Assembly (NCBI GenBank): GCA_008011715.2
Contig: CP136508.1
Span: 992,001 to 1,056,000 of the forward strand
DNA: 64,000 nucleotides
Reading direction: 5' to 3'
Source of the DNA: [Empedobacter] haloabium
GTDB taxonomy: Bacteria > Pseudomonadota > Gammaproteobacteria > Burkholderiales > Burkholderiaceae_D
The translations under genes were made by a program, and so were the position numbers. Under the pieces are notes generated by a model, which saw only the letters and a program-made list of their open reading frames with translations, was not told where the DNA came from and ran no database searches. Positions 44,583 to 57,372 of this stretch are shown here, piece by piece; the first letter of the stretch is position 1; each line of letters starts with the position of its first letter.

Positions 44583-45899
44583 ATGAACGAGTCCCGCCCG
44601 GCATCGCTGGCGTCTTTCTGGATGCCCTTCACGAACAACCGGGATTTCAAGGCCAGCCCACGCCTGCTGGTGTCGGCCGCCGGCGTGCATTACAAGGATG
44701 TCGACGGTAACGACATCCTCGACGGCACCGCCGGCCTGTGGTGCGTGCCGTGCGGCCACGCGCAGCCGAAGATCGTGGCGGCGGTGCGCGAGATGGTGGG
44801 CCAGCTGGACTTCGCGCCCACCTTCCAGATGGGCCATCCGGCCGCCTTCGAGCTGGCCGACAGGCTGATGGCCTACACCAACCACCGCTTCGGCCACGTG
44901 TTCTACACCAATTCCGGCTCGGAAGCGGTGGACACGGCGCTGAAGATGGCACTGGCGTACCACAAGGCGCGCGGCGATGCGGGCCGCACCCGCTTCATCG
45001 GCCGCGAACGGGGCTACCACGGGGTCGGCTTCGGCGGCATCTCGGTCGGCGGCATCGCCGCCAACCGCAAGCCGTACGGCACCTTGCTGCCCGGCGTCGA
45101 CCATCTGCCGCACACGCACAATCTGGAGAAGAACGCCTACACGCGCGGCGAGCCGGAATACGGCGCCCACCTGGCGGACGAGCTGGAGCGCATCGTCGCG
45201 CTGCACGACGCCTCCACCATCGCCGCCGTCATCGTCGAGCCGGTGGCCGGCTCCACCGGCGTGCTGATTCCGCCGAAGGGCTACCTGAAGCGCCTGCGCG
45301 AGCTGTGCACCAAGCACGGCATCCTCCTGATCTTCGACGAGGTGATCACCGGCTTCGGGCGCATGACGACACCGTTCGCCGCCGACTACTTCGACGTCGA
45401 GCCGGACATGATGACGACGGCGAAGGGCCTGACCAACGGCACGGTGCCGATGGGCGCGGTGTTCTCGAAAGCCTTCGTGCACGACGCCCTGATGGACGCG
45501 CCGGCCGGCATCGAACTGTTCCACGGCTATACCTATTCCGGCCACCCGCTGGCCTGCGCCGCGTCGCTGGCGACCTTGCAGGTGTTCGAGGAACAGGACA
45601 TCCTCGGCCACGCCAAGGGCCTGCAGGACTACTGGGCCGACGCGGTGTTCTCGCTGAAAGGCCTGCCGCACGTGATCGACCTGCGCTGCATCGGCCTGAT
45701 CGCCGGCATCGAGCTCGCGCCGCTGGCCGGCAAGCCGGGCGCGCGCGCCTATGCCGCGTTCAAGAAGGCGTTCGCGGACGGGGTGCTGATCCGCGTCACC
45801 GGCGACATCATCGCGCTGTCGCCGCCGCTGGTGTTCGAGAAGCAGCACATCGACGAGTTGTTCGGCAAGCTCGCGAAGATCTTGAAGGAACTGGATTGA
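44583..45899 (+). CDS. aptA: Beta-alanine (omega-amino acid):pyruvate aminotransferase
   Basis: 438 aa, class III PLP aminotransferase. Opening PASLASFWMPFTNNRDFKA and LDGTAGLWCVPCGH are typical of omega-amino acid:pyruvate transaminases. Mid-protein GRERGYHGVGFGG and IFDEVITGFGRMT are followed by the PLP Lys in TTAKGLTNG. It would convert beta-alanine from uracil breakdown, with pyruvate, to malonate semialdehyde and alanine. AAGGAGAAA precedes ATG 44583. It is the first gene of the pyrimidine operon. Confidence 0.94.
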   Translation: MNESRPASLASFWMPFTNNRDFKASPRLLVSAAGVHYKDVDGNDILDGTAGLWCVPCGHAQPKIVAAVREMVGQLDFAPTFQMGHPAAFELADRLMAYTNHRFGHVFYTNSGSEAVDTALKMALAYHKARGDAGRTRFIGRERGYHGVGFGGISVGGIAANRKPYGTLLPGVDHLPHTHNLEKNAYTRGEPEYGAHLADELERIVALHDASTIAAVIVEPVAGSTGVLIPPKGYLKRLRELCTKHGILLIFDEVITGFGRMTTPFAADYFDVEPDMMTTAKGLTNGTVPMGAVFSKAFVHDALMDAPAGIELFHGYTYSGHPLACAASLATLQVFEEQDILGHAKGLQDYWADAVFSLKGLPHVIDLRCIGLIAGIELAPLAGKPGARAYAAFKKAFADGVLIRVTGDIIALSPPLVFEKQHIDELFGKLAKILKELD

Positions 45900-45965
45900 A
45901 ACAAACTGCACGGCGCATCGACACAATCGGCGCGCCGCATCGCGGTCACCCATAAGGAGACAATC

Positions 45966-47081
45966 ATGCTGGTAGGCGTACCCAAGGAAATCAAGAACCA
46001 GGAATCGCGCGTCGGCCTGACCCCGGCCAGCGTGAAGGAATTGACGCTGCGCGGCCACCAGGTGCTGGTGCAGCAGAACGCCGGCGCGGCCATCGGCCTG
46101 AGCGACGAGATGTACACGGCATCCGGCGCCACCATCGTGGCCACCCCCGCGGAGATCTTCGAGCGCGCCGACATGATCGTCAAGGTCAAGGAGCCGCAGC
46201 CGGGCGAATGCGCCATGCTCCGCCCTGGCCAGATCCTGTACACCTACCTGCACCTGGCGCCCGATCCCGAGCAGACCCGCGCGCTGGTGAACTCCGGCGC
46301 CATCTGCATCGCCTATGAAACCATCACGGGGCCCGGCGGCGGCCTGCCACTGCTGGCGCCGATGAGCGAGGTGGCAGGACGTATGGCGATCCAGGCCGGC
46401 GCCGCGCACCTGGAGAAATCGAAGGGCGGCATGGGCTTGCTGCTGGGCGGCGTGCCGGGCGTGGCACCCGGCCACGTGGCCATCATCGGCGCCGGCGTGG
46501 TCGGCACCAATGCGCTGCAGATCGCCGTCGGCATGGGCGCGCGCGTGACGGTGCTGGACAAGAACGTGGATCGCCTGCGCCAGCTCGACCTGGTGTTCGG
46601 CAACCGCGTGCAGACGATGTACTCGAACGCCCACACCATCGAGGAAGCGGTGCTGGACGCGGACCTGGTCATCGGCGGCGTGCTGGTGCCTGGCGCCGCC
46701 GCGCCCAAGCTCGTCACGCGGGCGATGGTGGCGAAGATGAAGCAGGGCGCGGTCGTCGTCGACGTCGCGATCGACCAGGGCGGCTGCTTCGAGACCTCGC
46801 ATCCGACCACGCACGAGGCGCCGACCTTCGTGGTGGATGGCGTGGTGCACTACTGCGTGGCGAACATGCCGGGCGCGGTGGCGCGCACCTCCACGTTCGC
46901 CCTGAACAACGCCACCATCGGCCACGCGGTGGCGCTGGCGGACAAGGGCTGGGCGAAAGCGCTGGCCGCCAACCCGCACCTGAAGAACGGATTGAACGTC
47001 GCGCAGGGCAAGGTCACCTATGAAGCGGTGGCCCATGCGCTGGGCTACGACTACGTACCGGCCGACACCTTGTTGGCCTAA
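45966..47081 (+). CDS. ald: Alanine dehydrogenase
   Basis: 371 aa. NAD-dependent oxidative deamination of alanine to pyruvate and ammonia. Motifs: [27 protein letters not shown], the Rossmann [18 protein letters not shown], and [14 protein letters not shown]. Here it would regenerate the pyruvate used by AptA and release the amino nitrogen as ammonia. An AAGGAGA site precedes ATG 45966. mmsA follows after 13 bases. Confidence 0.97.
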   Translation: MLVGVPKEIKNQESRVGLTPASVKELTLRGHQVLVQQNAGAAIGLSDEMYTASGATIVATPAEIFERADMIVKVKEPQPGECAMLRPGQILYTYLHLAPDPEQTRALVNSGAICIAYETITGPGGGLPLLAPMSEVAGRMAIQAGAAHLEKSKGGMGLLLGGVPGVAPGHVAIIGAGVVGTNALQIAVGMGARVTVLDKNVDRLRQLDLVFGNRVQTMYSNAHTIEEAVLDADLVIGGVLVPGAAAPKLVTRAMVAKMKQGAVVVDVAIDQGGCFETSHPTTHEAPTFVVDGVVHYCVANMPGAVARTSTFALNNATIGHAVALADKGWAKALAANPHLKNGLNVAQGKVTYEAVAHALGYDYVPADTLLA

Positions 47082-47094
47082 CCCGAAAGAGACC

Positions 47095-48588
47095 ATGGAA
47101 ACCATCACCCATTACATCGGCGGCAGCACCGCCGATACGTCCAGCGGCCGCTATGCCGACGTGTACAACCCCGCGCTGGGCGAGCCAGTGGCCCGCGTGG
47201 CGCTGGGCACCGCCGGCGAAGTGGATGCGGCCGTGCAGGCGGCCCACGCCGCGTTCCCCGCGTGGGCGGATACGCCGCCGCTGGCGCGCGCCCGCATCCT
47301 GGCGAAGTACCTGCAGCTGTGCCAGCAGCACACCGAGGACTTCGCGGCGATGCTGACGCGCGAGCACGGCAAGACGCTGGCCGATGCGCGCGGTGAAGTC
47401 GCGCGCGGCATCGAGGTGGTGGAGTTCGCGCTCGGCATTCCGCAGCTGCTGAAGGGCGAGTTCACCGACCAGATCGCGCGCGGCATCGACGCCTGGTCGA
47501 TGCGCCAGCCGCTCGGCGTGGTGGCGGGCATCACGCCGTTCAACTTCCCCGTGATGGTGCCGATGTGGATGTTCCCGGTGGCGCTTGCGTGCGGCAACAC
47601 CTTCGTGCTGAAGCCGTCCGAACGCGATCCTTCGCCCTCGCTGCTGCATGCGCGCCTGCTGCAGCAGGCCGGCCTGCCGGACGGTGTGTTCAATGTCGTC
47701 CAGGGCGACAAGGTCACCGTGGATGCACTGCTGGAGCACCCGGTGGTGCAGGCCATCAGCTTCGTCGGCTCGACGCCGATTGCGGAGTACATCTATGCCA
47801 AGGGCAGCGCGGCCGGCAAGCGGGTGCAGGCGCTGGGCGGCGCCAAGAACCACGCGGTCGTGATGCCGGATGCGGACATGGAGATGGCCGTGGACGCGCT
47901 GATGGGCGCGGCCTACGGCTCCGCGGGCGAACGCTGCATGGCCATCTCCGTCGTCGCGGCCGTGGGCGACGCGGCCGACCGGTTGGTCGATGCACTGCAA
48001 CGGCGCACGGCCGCACTGAAAATCGGCGACGGCACCGCGCCGGACGCCGAAATGGGGCCGGTGGTCACGCGGGCCGCGCAGCAGCGCATCGAAAAGCTGA
48101 TCGGCGAGGGCGTGGAGCAGGGCGCCAGACTGGTCGTGGATGGCCGCGGCCACAAGGTGGCGGACCGGCCCAACGGCTTCTTTGTCGGCGGCACCCTGTT
48201 CGACCACGTGACGCCCGAGATGTCGATCTACAAGGAAGAGATCTTCGGTCCCGTGCTGTGCGTGGTGCGGCTGCCGGACGTGGGCAGCGCGGTGGAGCTG
48301 ATCAACCGTAACGAATACGGTAACGGCGTGGCGATCTTCACGCGCGACGGTGGCGTGGCGCGCGAGTTCGTGCGCCAGATCCAGGTCGGCATGGTCGGCG
48401 TCAACGTGCCGCTGCCGGTGCCGATGGCCTTCAACAGCTTCGGCGGCTGGAAGCGCAGCCTGTTCGGCGACCACCATGCCTACGGCCCGGAAGGCGTGCG
48501 TTTCTACACGCGGCACAAGGCCGTGATGCAGCGCTGGCCAAACACCGCAAGCGCTGGCGCGGAATTTGCATTCCCACAGATGAAGTAA
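47095..48588 (+). CDS. mmsA: CoA-acylating (methyl)malonate-semialdehyde dehydrogenase
   Basis: 497 aa. Converts malonate semialdehyde (from beta-alanine) to acetyl-CoA, CO2 and NADH, or methylmalonate semialdehyde (from thymine) to propionyl-CoA. Motifs: [44 protein letters not shown], and the nucleophile Cys in [10 protein letters not shown]. It lacks the usual ALDH general-base Glu, as expected of the CoA-dependent class. ATG 47095 is chosen because an upstream ATG lies inside ald. It completes the lower half of the uracil route. Confidence 0.95.
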   Translation: METITHYIGGSTADTSSGRYADVYNPALGEPVARVALGTAGEVDAAVQAAHAAFPAWADTPPLARARILAKYLQLCQQHTEDFAAMLTREHGKTLADARGEVARGIEVVEFALGIPQLLKGEFTDQIARGIDAWSMRQPLGVVAGITPFNFPVMVPMWMFPVALACGNTFVLKPSERDPSPSLLHARLLQQAGLPDGVFNVVQGDKVTVDALLEHPVVQAISFVGSTPIAEYIYAKGSAAGKRVQALGGAKNHAVVMPDADMEMAVDALMGAAYGSAGERCMAISVVAAVGDAADRLVDALQRRTAALKIGDGTAPDAEMGPVVTRAAQQRIEKLIGEGVEQGARLVVDGRGHKVADRPNGFFVGGTLFDHVTPEMSIYKEEIFGPVLCVVRLPDVGSAVELINRNEYGNGVAIFTRDGGVAREFVRQIQVGMVGVNVPLPVPMAFNSFGGWKRSLFGDHHAYGPEGVRFYTRHKAVMQRWPNTASAGAEFAFPQMK

Positions 48589-48641
48589 CCCCGCTGCGCG
48601 GGAAGTCCCGAAGGCTTGCGGTCCCGGGACGGTATTAGCAG

Positions 48642-48675
48642 GGGGGACTGTCCCTTTGGGACTGTCCCCGGTTTT
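48642..48675 (+). repeat. Type A repeat unit between mmsA and preT
   Basis: GGGGACTGTCCC, TTT, GGGACTGTCCCC then GGTTTT. A variant core (ACTGT on both sides), sitting about 24 bases before the preT ATG, hairpin plus T-run in the direction of transcription. Confidence 0.8.
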
Positions 48676-48699
48676 AGCCACAAAAGCCAGGAACCAACC

Positions 48700-50082
48700 A
48701 TGCTCGACTCACTGAACTACATCCCGCAACCCAAAGCCACCAACGGCGAACTGGCCACCCACTTCACCGACCTGGCGCCGCCACTGAACGCGCGCCAGGC
48801 CGCCATCGAAGCGGCGCGCTGCCTGTACTGCCACGACGCGCCTTGTACCCGCATCTGCCCGTCCGAGATCGACGTCGCCAGCTTCATCCGCAACATCCAC
48901 GACCGCAATATCGACGGCGCCGCCGCCGGCATCCTGAAGCAGAACATCTTCGGCGGCAGCTGCGCGCGTGTCTGCCCGACCGAGATCCTGTGCGAGGACG
49001 CCTGCGTGCGCAACCACGACGCCGAAGGCCAGCCGGTCAAGATCGCGCTGCTGCAGCGCTACGCCACCGACAATATGTCCTTCGTCGATCATCCGTTCCA
49101 GCGCGCACCCGCCACCGGGAAGACGGTCGCGGTGGTCGGCGCGGGTCCGGCCGGGCTGTCGTGCGCGCACCGCCTCGCCATGCTGGGCAACGACGTCGTC
49201 GTGTTCGAGGCGCAGCAGAAGGCCGGTGGCCTGAACGAGTACGGTATCGCCAAGTACAAGCTGACCAACCAGTTCGCCCAGCGCGAAGTGGAGTTCCTGC
49301 TGGGGATCGGCGGCATCGAGATCCGCTACGGCCAGAAGCTGGGCGACAACCTGCACCTGAAGGACCTGCACGCGCAATACGACGCCGTGTTTCTCGGCCT
49401 CGGGCTCGGTGCAAGCCGCCAGCTCGGCTTGACCGGTGAGGACGCGCCGGGGTTGGTCGCCGCCGTGGACTACATCGCCGCGCTGCGCCAGGCCGACGAC
49501 CTGGCGGCATTGCCGGTACCGCGCCGCGCCATCGTCATCGGCGCCGGCAACACGGCCATCGACATGGCCGTGCAGGTGCAGCGCCTGGGCGCCGAGGAGG
49601 TCACGCTGGTGTACCGGCGCGGCTTCGACGCGATGAGCGCCACGCACCACGAGCAGGAGATCGCCAAGGCCAACCTGGTGCGCATGGTGACGTGGGCGCA
49701 GCCGCGCGAGGTGCTGCTCGATGGCCTGGGCCGTGTACGCGGCATGCGCTTCGAGAAGACGGCGCTGGACGAATCCGGCCGCCTGGCTGGCACTGGCGAA
49801 ACGTTCGAGCTGGTGGCCGATGCGGTTTTCAAGGCCATCGGGCAAAGCATGGCGGAGGGTTCGCTGGCCGACCCGCTGGCCACGCTGCTCAAGCGCAGCG
49901 GCGACAAGATCGACGTGGACAGCCAGTTCCGCACCGCGCTGCCGGGCATCTACGCCGGCGGCGACTGCGTGGCGCCAGGGCAGGACCTGACGGTGCAGGC
50001 CGTCCAGCACGGCAAGCTGGCGGCGCTGGCGATCCACGCCGACATCCAGGCACGCAACAACGCACAACCGGAGGCACTGTAA
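48700..50082 (+). CDS. preT: NAD-dependent dihydropyrimidine dehydrogenase, PreT subunit
   Basis: 460 aa. Flavin/iron-sulfur subunit that passes electrons from NADH to PreA for reduction of uracil and thymine. An N-terminal cysteine-rich region (CLYCHDAPCTRICP and CARVCPTEILCEDAC, about residues 45-110) binds two Fe-S clusters. Then an FAD site (VVGAGPAGLSCAHRL) and a nucleotide site (GAGNTAIDMAVQVQRLGAEEV). ATG 48700 with AGGAA is chosen; the in-frame sequence upstream runs through the repeat. Its stop overlaps the preA start by one base (TAATG). Confidence 0.95.
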   Translation: MLDSLNYIPQPKATNGELATHFTDLAPPLNARQAAIEAARCLYCHDAPCTRICPSEIDVASFIRNIHDRNIDGAAAGILKQNIFGGSCARVCPTEILCEDACVRNHDAEGQPVKIALLQRYATDNMSFVDHPFQRAPATGKTVAVVGAGPAGLSCAHRLAMLGNDVVVFEAQQKAGGLNEYGIAKYKLTNQFAQREVEFLLGIGGIEIRYGQKLGDNLHLKDLHAQYDAVFLGLGLGASRQLGLTGEDAPGLVAAVDYIAALRQADDLAALPVPRRAIVIGAGNTAIDMAVQVQRLGAEEVTLVYRRGFDAMSATHHEQEIAKANLVRMVTWAQPREVLLDGLGRVRGMRFEKTALDESGRLAGTGETFELVADAVFKAIGQSMAEGSLADPLATLLKRSGDKIDVDSQFRTALPGIYAGGDCVAPGQDLTVQAVQHGKLAALAIHADIQARNNAQPEAL

Positions 50083-51395
50083 TGGGCACCATCGACACGC
50101 ATTTCAGGGCCGACCTGTCGGTCGACTTCTGCGGCATCAAGGCACCGAACCCGTTCTGGCTGGCCTCCGCGCCGCCGACCGACAAGGCCTACAACGTCAT
50201 CCGCGCCTTCGAGGCCGGCTGGGGCGGCGTGGTGTGGAAGACCTTGGGCGAGGACCCGCCGGCAGTCAACGTCTCGTCGCGCTACTCGGCCATCTACGGC
50301 AAGAACCGCGAAGTCCTGGGCTTCAACAACATCGAGCTGATCACCGACCGCTCGCTGGAGATCAACCTGCGCGAGATCACGGCCGTCAAGGAAGCGTGGC
50401 CGGACCGGGCCATCGTCGTCTCGCTGATGCTGCCTTGCGAGGAGCACTACTGGGCCGACATCCTGCCGAAGGTCGAGGCCACGGGGGCGGACGGCATCGA
50501 GCTCAATTTCGGCTGCCCGCACGGCATGCCGGAGCGCGGCATGGGCGCCGCCGTCGGCCAGGTGCCGGAGTACGTGCAGATGGTCACGGGCTGGTGCAAG
50601 AAGCACAGCCGCCTGCCGGTGATCGTCAAGCTGACGCCCAACATCACCGACATCCGCCAGCCGGCCCGCGCCGCCAAGGCCGGCGGCGCGGATGCGGTCT
50701 CGCTGATCAACACGATCAACTCGATCACGTCGATCGACCTGGACCGGATGGTGGCGCTGCCGACCGTCGGCACGGCCAGCACGCACGGCGGCTACTGCGG
50801 CACGGCGGTGAAACCGATCGCGCTGAACATGGTTGCCGAGATCGCGCGCGATCCGGCAACGCAAGGCCTGCCGATCTCCGGCATCGGCGGCATCAACAAC
50901 TGGCGCGACGCGGCCGAGTTCATCGCCCTGGGCGCCGGCTGCGTGCAGGTGTGCACGGCGGCGATGTTGCACGGCTTCGGCATCGTCGAGCAGATGAAGG
51001 ACGGGCTGGCACGCTGGATGGATTCGAAGGGCTACCGCACCCTGGCCGACTTTTCAGGGAAGGCGGTGCCGAATACCACCGACTGGAAATACCTGGACAT
51101 GAACTACAAGGTGATCGCCAGGATCGACCAGGAAGCCTGCATCGGCTGCGGCAAGTGCCACATCGCCTGCGAGGACACGTCGCACCAGGCCATCGCCAAG
51201 CTGGTGGACCCGGTCAGCGGCGCGCGCAGGTATGAAGTGATCGACGCCGAATGCGTGGGCTGCAACCTGTGCGAGATCACCTGCCCGGTACAGAGCTGCA
51301 TCACGATGGTGCCGCAGCAGACCGGCATGCCGTACATGAACTGGACACAGGACCCGCGCAATCCGCGCGCCGAGAAAGTGCCCACGGCAGCATGA
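50082..51395 (+). CDS. preA: NAD-dependent dihydropyrimidine dehydrogenase, PreA subunit
   Basis: 437 aa. FMN-containing catalytic subunit reducing uracil or thymine to the 5,6-dihydro base. The dihydroorotate-dehydrogenase-like barrel shows FCGIKAPNPFWLASAPPT and the active-site Cys in FGCPHGMPERGMG, plus VSLINTINSI. The C-terminal ferredoxin domain carries two 4Fe-4S motifs, CIGCGKCHIAC and CVGCNLCEITCP. It forms a complex with PreT and is translationally coupled to it. A repeat unit lies between its stop and the permease gene. Confidence 0.96.
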   Translation: MGTIDTHFRADLSVDFCGIKAPNPFWLASAPPTDKAYNVIRAFEAGWGGVVWKTLGEDPPAVNVSSRYSAIYGKNREVLGFNNIELITDRSLEINLREITAVKEAWPDRAIVVSLMLPCEEHYWADILPKVEATGADGIELNFGCPHGMPERGMGAAVGQVPEYVQMVTGWCKKHSRLPVIVKLTPNITDIRQPARAAKAGGADAVSLINTINSITSIDLDRMVALPTVGTASTHGGYCGTAVKPIALNMVAEIARDPATQGLPISGIGGINNWRDAAEFIALGAGCVQVCTAAMLHGFGIVEQMKDGLARWMDSKGYRTLADFSGKAVPNTTDWKYLDMNYKVIARIDQEACIGCGKCHIACEDTSHQAIAKLVDPVSGARRYEVIDAECVGCNLCEITCPVQSCITMVPQQTGMPYMNWTQDPRNPRAEKVPTAA

Positions 51396-51400
51396 GGTTT

Positions 51401-51436
51401 GGGGACTGTCCCCGCATGGGGACTGTCCCCGGTTTT
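51401..51436 (+). repeat. Type A repeat unit between preA and the NCS1 permease gene
   Basis: GGGGACTGTCCCC, GCAT, GGGGACTGTCCCC then GGTTTT: two direct copies of a near-palindrome that also pair as a hairpin, with T-run in the transcription direction. It begins six bases after the preA stop. Confidence 0.8.
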
Positions 51437-51454
51437 CACCACTGGCCCCATTAA

Positions 51455-54346
<2,892 letters not shown>

Positions 54347-54358
54347 CAGGAGAACGAC

Positions 54359-55621
54359 ATGAACGATATCTGGAAGGGCGAGGCGCTGGCCGACCTGCGT
54401 GTGGACGGCAAACGGCTGTGGGACGCATTGATGGAGCTGGCGCAAATCGGCGCCACCGAGAAGGGCGGCGTCAAGCGCCTGGCGCTGACGGACCTGGACC
54501 GCCAGGGCCGCGACCTGGTGGTCGGCTGGGGCAAGGCGGCCGGCATGAGCATCACGATCGACCAGATCGGCAACGTGTTCATGCGGCGCGACGGCACCGA
54601 CAACACGCTGCCGCCGGTGGTCACGGGCAGCCATATCGACACGCAGCCCACCGGCGGCAAGTTCGACGGCAACTACGGCGTGCTGGCCGGGCTGGAAGTG
54701 GTGCGCACCCTGAACGACCGCGGCATCCGCACGCGGGCGCCGATCGAGGTCGCGTTCTGGACCAACGAGGAAGGATCGCGCTTCGTGCCCGTGATGATGG
54801 GCTCCGGCGTGTTCTGCGGTGCGTTCACCCTGGAGCACGCGTATGCGGCGCGCGACACGGAAGGCAAGAGCGTGGGCGAGGAGCTGGAGCGGATCGGCTA
54901 CAAGGGCACGCAGGTGCCGGGCGACCATCCGATCGGGGCCTACTTCGAGACCCATATCGAGCAGGGCCCGGTGCTGGAGGACGCCGACAAGGTGATCGGC
55001 GTGGTGCCGGCCGTGATGGGCCTGTCGTGGTACGACTGCACCGTCGGCGGGATGGAGGCACACGCGGGGCCGACGCCGATGCACCTGCGCCGCGACGCGA
55101 TGCAGGTGGCCGCGCGGATCATCCCGGAGGTCGTCGCCATCGCCAACCGCTATCCACCGTACGGCCGCGGCACGGTGGGCATGATGCAGGTGTTCCCGAA
55201 CAGCCGCAACGTGATCCCCGGCCAGGTCAAGTTCAGCATCGACCTGCGCAACGTCAGCGACGAGCTGCTCAACACGATGCACGAGGAGATGGTGGCGTTC
55301 GTCGAACGCACGGCCGCCGAGACGGGGCTGGAGATCAAGCTGGAGCGGGTGTCGTACTATCCGCCTTGCCCGTTCCACCCGGACGTGGTGGGCGCCGTAC
55401 GCAACGCGACGGCGCGGCTGGGGTATTCGACGATGGACGTGGTGTCCGGCGCCGGCCACGATGCGATCTATGCCGCGCGGCTGGCGCCTTCCGGCATGAT
55501 CTTCGTGCCGTGCAAGGACGGCATCAGCCACAACGAGATCGAGGATGCCAAGCCTGAGCACCTCGAGGCCGGGTGCAATGTGCTGCTGCATGCGATGCTG
55601 GAGCGGGCCGGGGTCGTGTGA
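54359..55621 (+). CDS. Beta-ureidopropionase / N-carbamoyl amino acid hydrolase (M20 type)
   Basis: 420 aa. Hydrolyses N-carbamoyl-beta-alanine to beta-alanine, CO2 and ammonia. It belongs to the Zn-dependent HyuC/AmaB/allantoate amidohydrolase family: GSHIDTQPTGGKFDGNYGVLAG, FWTNEEGSRFVPVMMGS, ETHIEQGPVLED and AGHDAIYAARLAPSGMIFVPC. ACAGGAGAACG precedes the ATG. Context (right after hydA) fixes the likely substrate. It is the last gene of the eight-gene pyrimidine operon. Confidence 0.93.
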   Translation: MNDIWKGEALADLRVDGKRLWDALMELAQIGATEKGGVKRLALTDLDRQGRDLVVGWGKAAGMSITIDQIGNVFMRRDGTDNTLPPVVTGSHIDTQPTGGKFDGNYGVLAGLEVVRTLNDRGIRTRAPIEVAFWTNEEGSRFVPVMMGSGVFCGAFTLEHAYAARDTEGKSVGEELERIGYKGTQVPGDHPIGAYFETHIEQGPVLEDADKVIGVVPAVMGLSWYDCTVGGMEAHAGPTPMHLRRDAMQVAARIIPEVVAIANRYPPYGRGTVGMMQVFPNSRNVIPGQVKFSIDLRNVSDELLNTMHEEMVAFVERTAAETGLEIKLERVSYYPPCPFHPDVVGAVRNATARLGYSTMDVVSGAGHDAIYAARLAPSGMIFVPCKDGISHNEIEDAKPEHLEAGCNVLLHAMLERAGVV

Positions 55622-55642
55622 ACCGACGATGAACCCCTGGTG

Positions 55643-56542
55643 TCAGGCCGGCGCCGCCAGAATATCGACCAGCTCGCGCGCATACCCCGGCAGCTCGGCA
55701 TAGCTGCGCATGCACAGCAACAGCCGCCGCCGCGCCCACGCGTCGGTCAGCCGCACGATCTTCAGGTTGGCCGCATCGCGCGAACGCACGGCGGCCGACT
55801 CGGGCAGCACGGCCAGCCCGGCACCGCTGGCCACCATCCGGCAGATCGCATCGAAGCTGCGCAGGCGCACGCGGTAGCGCAGCCGGTGCCCCAGCCGAAG
55901 GCCCTGCTCGCCGATGTACTGCGTCAGCGCGCTGTCGCCGGCCAGGCCGATGAAGTCATGCTCGACGCAACGGGCGAACGGCAATGCCGCGTTGCGCCGC
56001 AATCCCTTTGCCAGCGGATGGCCCGGCCCCAGCGCCAGCACCAGCCGGTCTTCCTTGAACAGGCGCGTCTCCAGGCCACTGCTGTCCACCGCGTCCGTGA
56101 CGATGCCGATATCGGCCAGCCGCTCCCGCATGGCCTCGACGATGTCGGTGCTGAGGCGCTCTTCCAGGTCGACATTGACGTGCGGATGGGCCGCCATGAA
56201 CGAGGCCAGCGTATCGGGCAAAAACTCGGTCAGCGCCGAGGTGTTCGACAACAACCGGATGTGACCTTTCAAGCCAGTGGCGTACTCGCCCAGGTCGGCA
56301 CGCATGCGCTCCATCTGCTGCGTGATCAGGCGCGCATGATGCAGCAGTGTGCGCCCGGCCTCGGTCGGCTCGACGCCGCGGCGCTTACGCGCCAGCAGCG
56401 GCACCCCCAGCGCATCCTCCATGCCGCGGATGCGGGCGCTGGCGGAGGCCAGTGCGAGGTGGGCGTGCGCGGCGCCGGCCGTGATGCTGCCGCTTTCCGC
56501 CACGCGCAGGAACAGTTTCAGGTCGGTCAGGTCGAAGCGCAT
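55643..56542 (-). CDS. LysR-family transcriptional regulator
   Basis: 299 aa. Winged helix MRFDLTDLKLFLRVAESGSI with an ITAGAAHAHLALASASARIRGME recognition segment; effector domain with LGPGHPLAKGL and HDFIGLAGDSALTQY. It is divergent from the TauE/SafE-type permease gene (86 bases apart), which is its probable target. It converges on the pyrimidine operon with a 21-base gap. The inducer is unknown. Confidence 0.9.
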   Translation of the reverse strand: MRFDLTDLKLFLRVAESGSITAGAAHAHLALASASARIRGMEDALGVPLLARKRRGVEPTEAGRTLLHHARLITQQMERMRADLGEYATGLKGHIRLLSNTSALTEFLPDTLASFMAAHPHVNVDLEERLSTDIVEAMRERLADIGIVTDAVDSSGLETRLFKEDRLVLALGPGHPLAKGLRRNAALPFARCVEHDFIGLAGDSALTQYIGEQGLRLGHRLRYRVRLRSFDAICRMVASGAGLAVLPESAAVRSRDAANLKIVRLTDAWARRRLLLCMRSYAELPGYARELVDILAAPA

Positions 56543-56628
56543 GGATGTCCTCAGCCTTCGGGGAAGACGAAGGCAGCGCCAGTATATTCCACATTTTCGC
56601 CACCGCGGGCGACTGGCACACTGCGGCC

Positions 56629-57369
56629 ATGGATGCCTACTTCGCCACCCACATCGTTTACGTCGCCGTCGTCTTCCTCCTCGCCGGCATGGTCAAGGGT
56701 GCCACCGGCATGGGCCTGCCCACGGTGGCGATGGGACTGCTGGGCCTCGTCATGGCGCCGATGGAAGCGGCCGCGCTGCTGGTCGTGCCTTCGTTGTTGA
56801 CGAACGGTTGGCAAGTACTGTCCGGCCGGCCGCTGTATCCGCTGTGGCTGCGACTGCGCGGCATGATGGCCGGGATCTGCCTGGGCACACTGGCCGGCGG
56901 CGCGCTGCTGTTGCAGACGCAGGGCGGCGGCGTCGTGCTGGGTCTGGCGCTGGTGCTGTATGGGCTGCTGGGCCTGGGCGAGGTGGCGTGGTCGGTGCCG
57001 GCACGGCAAGAGCCCTGGCTGGCACCGCTGATGGGGGCGGCGACCGGCGTGCTGACGGCGGCGACCGGGGTGTTCGTGCTGCCTGCCGTACCCTACTTGC
57101 AGGCGCTGGAGCTGGATCAGGAGGAACTGGTACAGGCGATGGGACTGTCGTTCTCGGTATCGACGCTGGCGCTGGCCGTCGTGCTGGCGGCGCACGATGC
57201 GTGGCAGCCCGCTGCCGCCGGCGCCTCGTTCCTGGCGCAGTTGCCTGCCCTGGCTGGCCTGCTGCTGGGGCAGCGCTTGCGCCGGCACCTGCAGCCGCGA
57301 GTGTTCCGGCGCTGCCTGTTCCTGGTCCTGCTGCTGGTCGGCGCCCACCTGGTGCTGGCAGGCGCCTGA
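56629..57369 (+). CDS. TauE/SafE-family membrane permease
   Basis: 246 aa, about seven or eight hydrophobic segments. Family marks: VVFLLAGMVKGATGMGLPTVAMGLL at the start and the second-half repeat PLMGAATGVLTAATGVFVLPAVPYLQAL. TauE/SafE proteins export sulfite, sulfoacetate or related small anions; the ligand here is not deducible. The start is set at ATG 56629; a longer in-frame start at 56545 would overlap the LysR promoter region. The stop lies three bases from that of the convergent uraD-allC gene. Confidence 0.87.
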   Translation: MDAYFATHIVYVAVVFLLAGMVKGATGMGLPTVAMGLLGLVMAPMEAAALLVVPSLLTNGWQVLSGRPLYPLWLRLRGMMAGICLGTLAGGALLLQTQGGGVVLGLALVLYGLLGLGEVAWSVPARQEPWLAPLMGAATGVLTAATGVFVLPAVPYLQALELDQEELVQAMGLSFSVSTLALAVVLAAHDAWQPAAAGASFLAQLPALAGLLLGQRLRRHLQPRVFRRCLFLVLLLVGAHLVLAGA

Positions 57370-57372
57370 GGT

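Noticed and set aside
48599..48612. Short shared sequence CGGGAAGTCCCGAA, also at 19719-19732
   Set aside because: Two copies of a 14-base string in GC-rich intergenic DNA; too short and too few to call a repeat family, though possibly related to the type A units.
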